Shown here in pieces: positions 63,178 to 64,000 of a DNA stretch of 64,000 nt. Each line of letters begins with the position of its first letter. The first letter of the stretch is position 1. Below the pieces are notes generated by a model. The model saw only the letters and a list, made by a program, of their open reading frames with translations. It did not search any database and was not told where the DNA came from. The stretch is taken from assembly GCF_023156505.1 (NCBI RefSeq), contig NZ_JALNMJ010000006.1:124001-188000 (forward strand), given 5' to 3'. Position numbers and translations under genes: made by a program. The DNA is from Roseibium sediminicola (lineage in GTDB: Bacteria > Pseudomonadota > Alphaproteobacteria > Rhizobiales > Stappiaceae).

Positions 63178-64000
63178 TGATCCCGCTGCCCGCCACCATT
63201 GACGACACCCTCGCCCTGATGGATCAGGCCGGTTATGTAGCGGACAGGTCCCTGGCGACCGTGCTGCATCTCGCGCTGAAAATGAAGCGGCCGCTGTTCC
63301 TGGAAGGCGAAGCCGGCGTCGGCAAGACGGAAATCGCCAAGGTTCTGTCCACGACCCTCGGCCGTGACCTGATCCGCCTGCAATGTTACGAGGGTCTGGA
63401 TGTCTCCTCGGCGGTCTATGAATGGAATTACCCGGCCCAGATGGTCGAGATCCGGGTGGCGGAAGCGGCCGGTGACACCGAGCATTCGGAACTCTCCAAA
63501 TCGATCTTTGACGAGCGGTTCCTGATCAAAAGACCGGTTCTGCAGGCGCTCGAACCCTCGCTCTCGGGAGCGCCGGTGTTCCTGATCGACGAACTCGACC
63601 GGGCCGACGAGGCTTTCGAGGCCTTCCTTCTGGAAGTGCTTGCCGACAATCAGGTCACCATTCCGGAGCTCGGCACGGTCAAGGCAACAGAGCCCCCGAT
63701 CGTCATCATCACCTCCAACCGCACCCGGGAGATCCATGACGCGCTCAAGCGCCGCTGTCTCTATCACTGGGTCGACTATCCGGACGCGGAACGCGAACTG
63801 GAAATCGTCCGCCGCAAGGTGCCCGGCGCCGCCGAACGGCTGGCTGCCGAAGTCGTTGCCTTCGTCCAGAAACTGCGGGCCGACGAGGACCTCTTCAAAC
63901 AGCCGGGCGTCGCCGAGACCCTGGATTGGGCGACCGCCCTCTCCGAACTCAACGAAATCGCCCTTGATCCGGACATGGCCTCCGACACGCTCGGTGTGCT
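63178..64000 (+). CDS. MoxR-type AAA+ ATPase (runs off window)
   Basis: The first 274 residues of an AAA+ ATPase of the MoxR/CoxD-like group. Walker A is LEGEAGVGKTEIAKVL (about 42-57), Walker B is VFLIDELDRADEAFEAFLLE (about 133-152) and sensor 1 is IVIITSNRTREIHDALKRRC. Such ATPases usually work with a von Willebrand factor A-domain protein encoded just downstream, here outside the window, to assemble or load metals into enzymes. ATG 63178 has GGAGG six bases upstream. Confidence 0.93.

Overview
The window is high-GC chromosomal DNA from an alphaproteobacterium. The conserved block YqeY-dnaG-rpoD, carA and carB on one strand but not adjacent, an Usg-family gene, a DUF930 protein, TRAP uptake and glycine-betaine synthesis all fit a marine member of the Hyphomicrobiales. 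Roseibium/Labrenzia (Stappiaceae) is my best guess; it rests on overall likeness, not on a database search. Most genes are ordinary single-copy housekeeping or metabolic genes with good Shine-Dalgarno sites.

Layout. 1-5.1 kb: 5' part of carB, an XRE regulator, a MerR regulator, a secreted DUF6134-like protein and carA. 5.3-11.8 kb: yqeY, dnaG, rpoD and a TonB-like DUF930 protein. 11.9-17.3 kb: a frameshifted MFS transporter, a second MFS transporter, kptA and a slipin, separated by palindromic repeats. 17.6-17.8 kb: two abutting, odd tRNA-like genes. 18.2-22.4 kb: an NTF2-like protein, an SDR, metK and a fused glycine/sarcosine-dimethylglycine methyltransferase (betaine synthesis). 22.9-25.3 kb: an ArsR/DUF6428 divergon and an enoyl-CoA hydratase/TetR divergon.

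25.5-33.8 kb is the clearest metabolic island: dehydroshikimate dehydratase fused to a VOC domain, a shikimate/quinate dehydrogenase-like AroE, a three-gene TRAP transporter, a GntR regulator, a type II dehydroquinase and a Gfo/Idh oxidoreductase. Together they predict uptake of quinate/shikimate-like cyclitol acids and conversion to protocatechuate. 33.8-45 kb: a pair of CTAG-ended hairpin repeats, an orphan AcfC-like binding protein, an ArsR-ArsP permease-transglutaminase operon, a FAD oxidoreductase, cytochrome b561, a GNAT enzyme, three orphan amino-acid-type binding proteins, a MITE-like element with 5-bp target duplications and a soluble double-PAS chemoreceptor.

45-64 kb: SIMPL-domain and AI-2E-family proteins; a tRNA-Ile(CAT) beside an integrase remnant cut by an IS3-family element (an old island scar); map-radC; a CHASE4-GGDEF-EAL protein; meaB; ppdK; a TPR protein with ispE; a polyprenyl diphosphate synthase; DUF2007-trmN6; Usg; a small cytochrome c; and the start of a MoxR-type AAA ATPase.

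I saw no CRISPR array, toxin-antitoxin pair or intact prophage. The most unusual signals are the tandem tRNA-like pair, the terminator-like hairpin inside the TRAP operon, the paired CTAG hairpins, the MITE, and the CC-rich tails shared by the ArsR/DUF6428/ArsP proteins.
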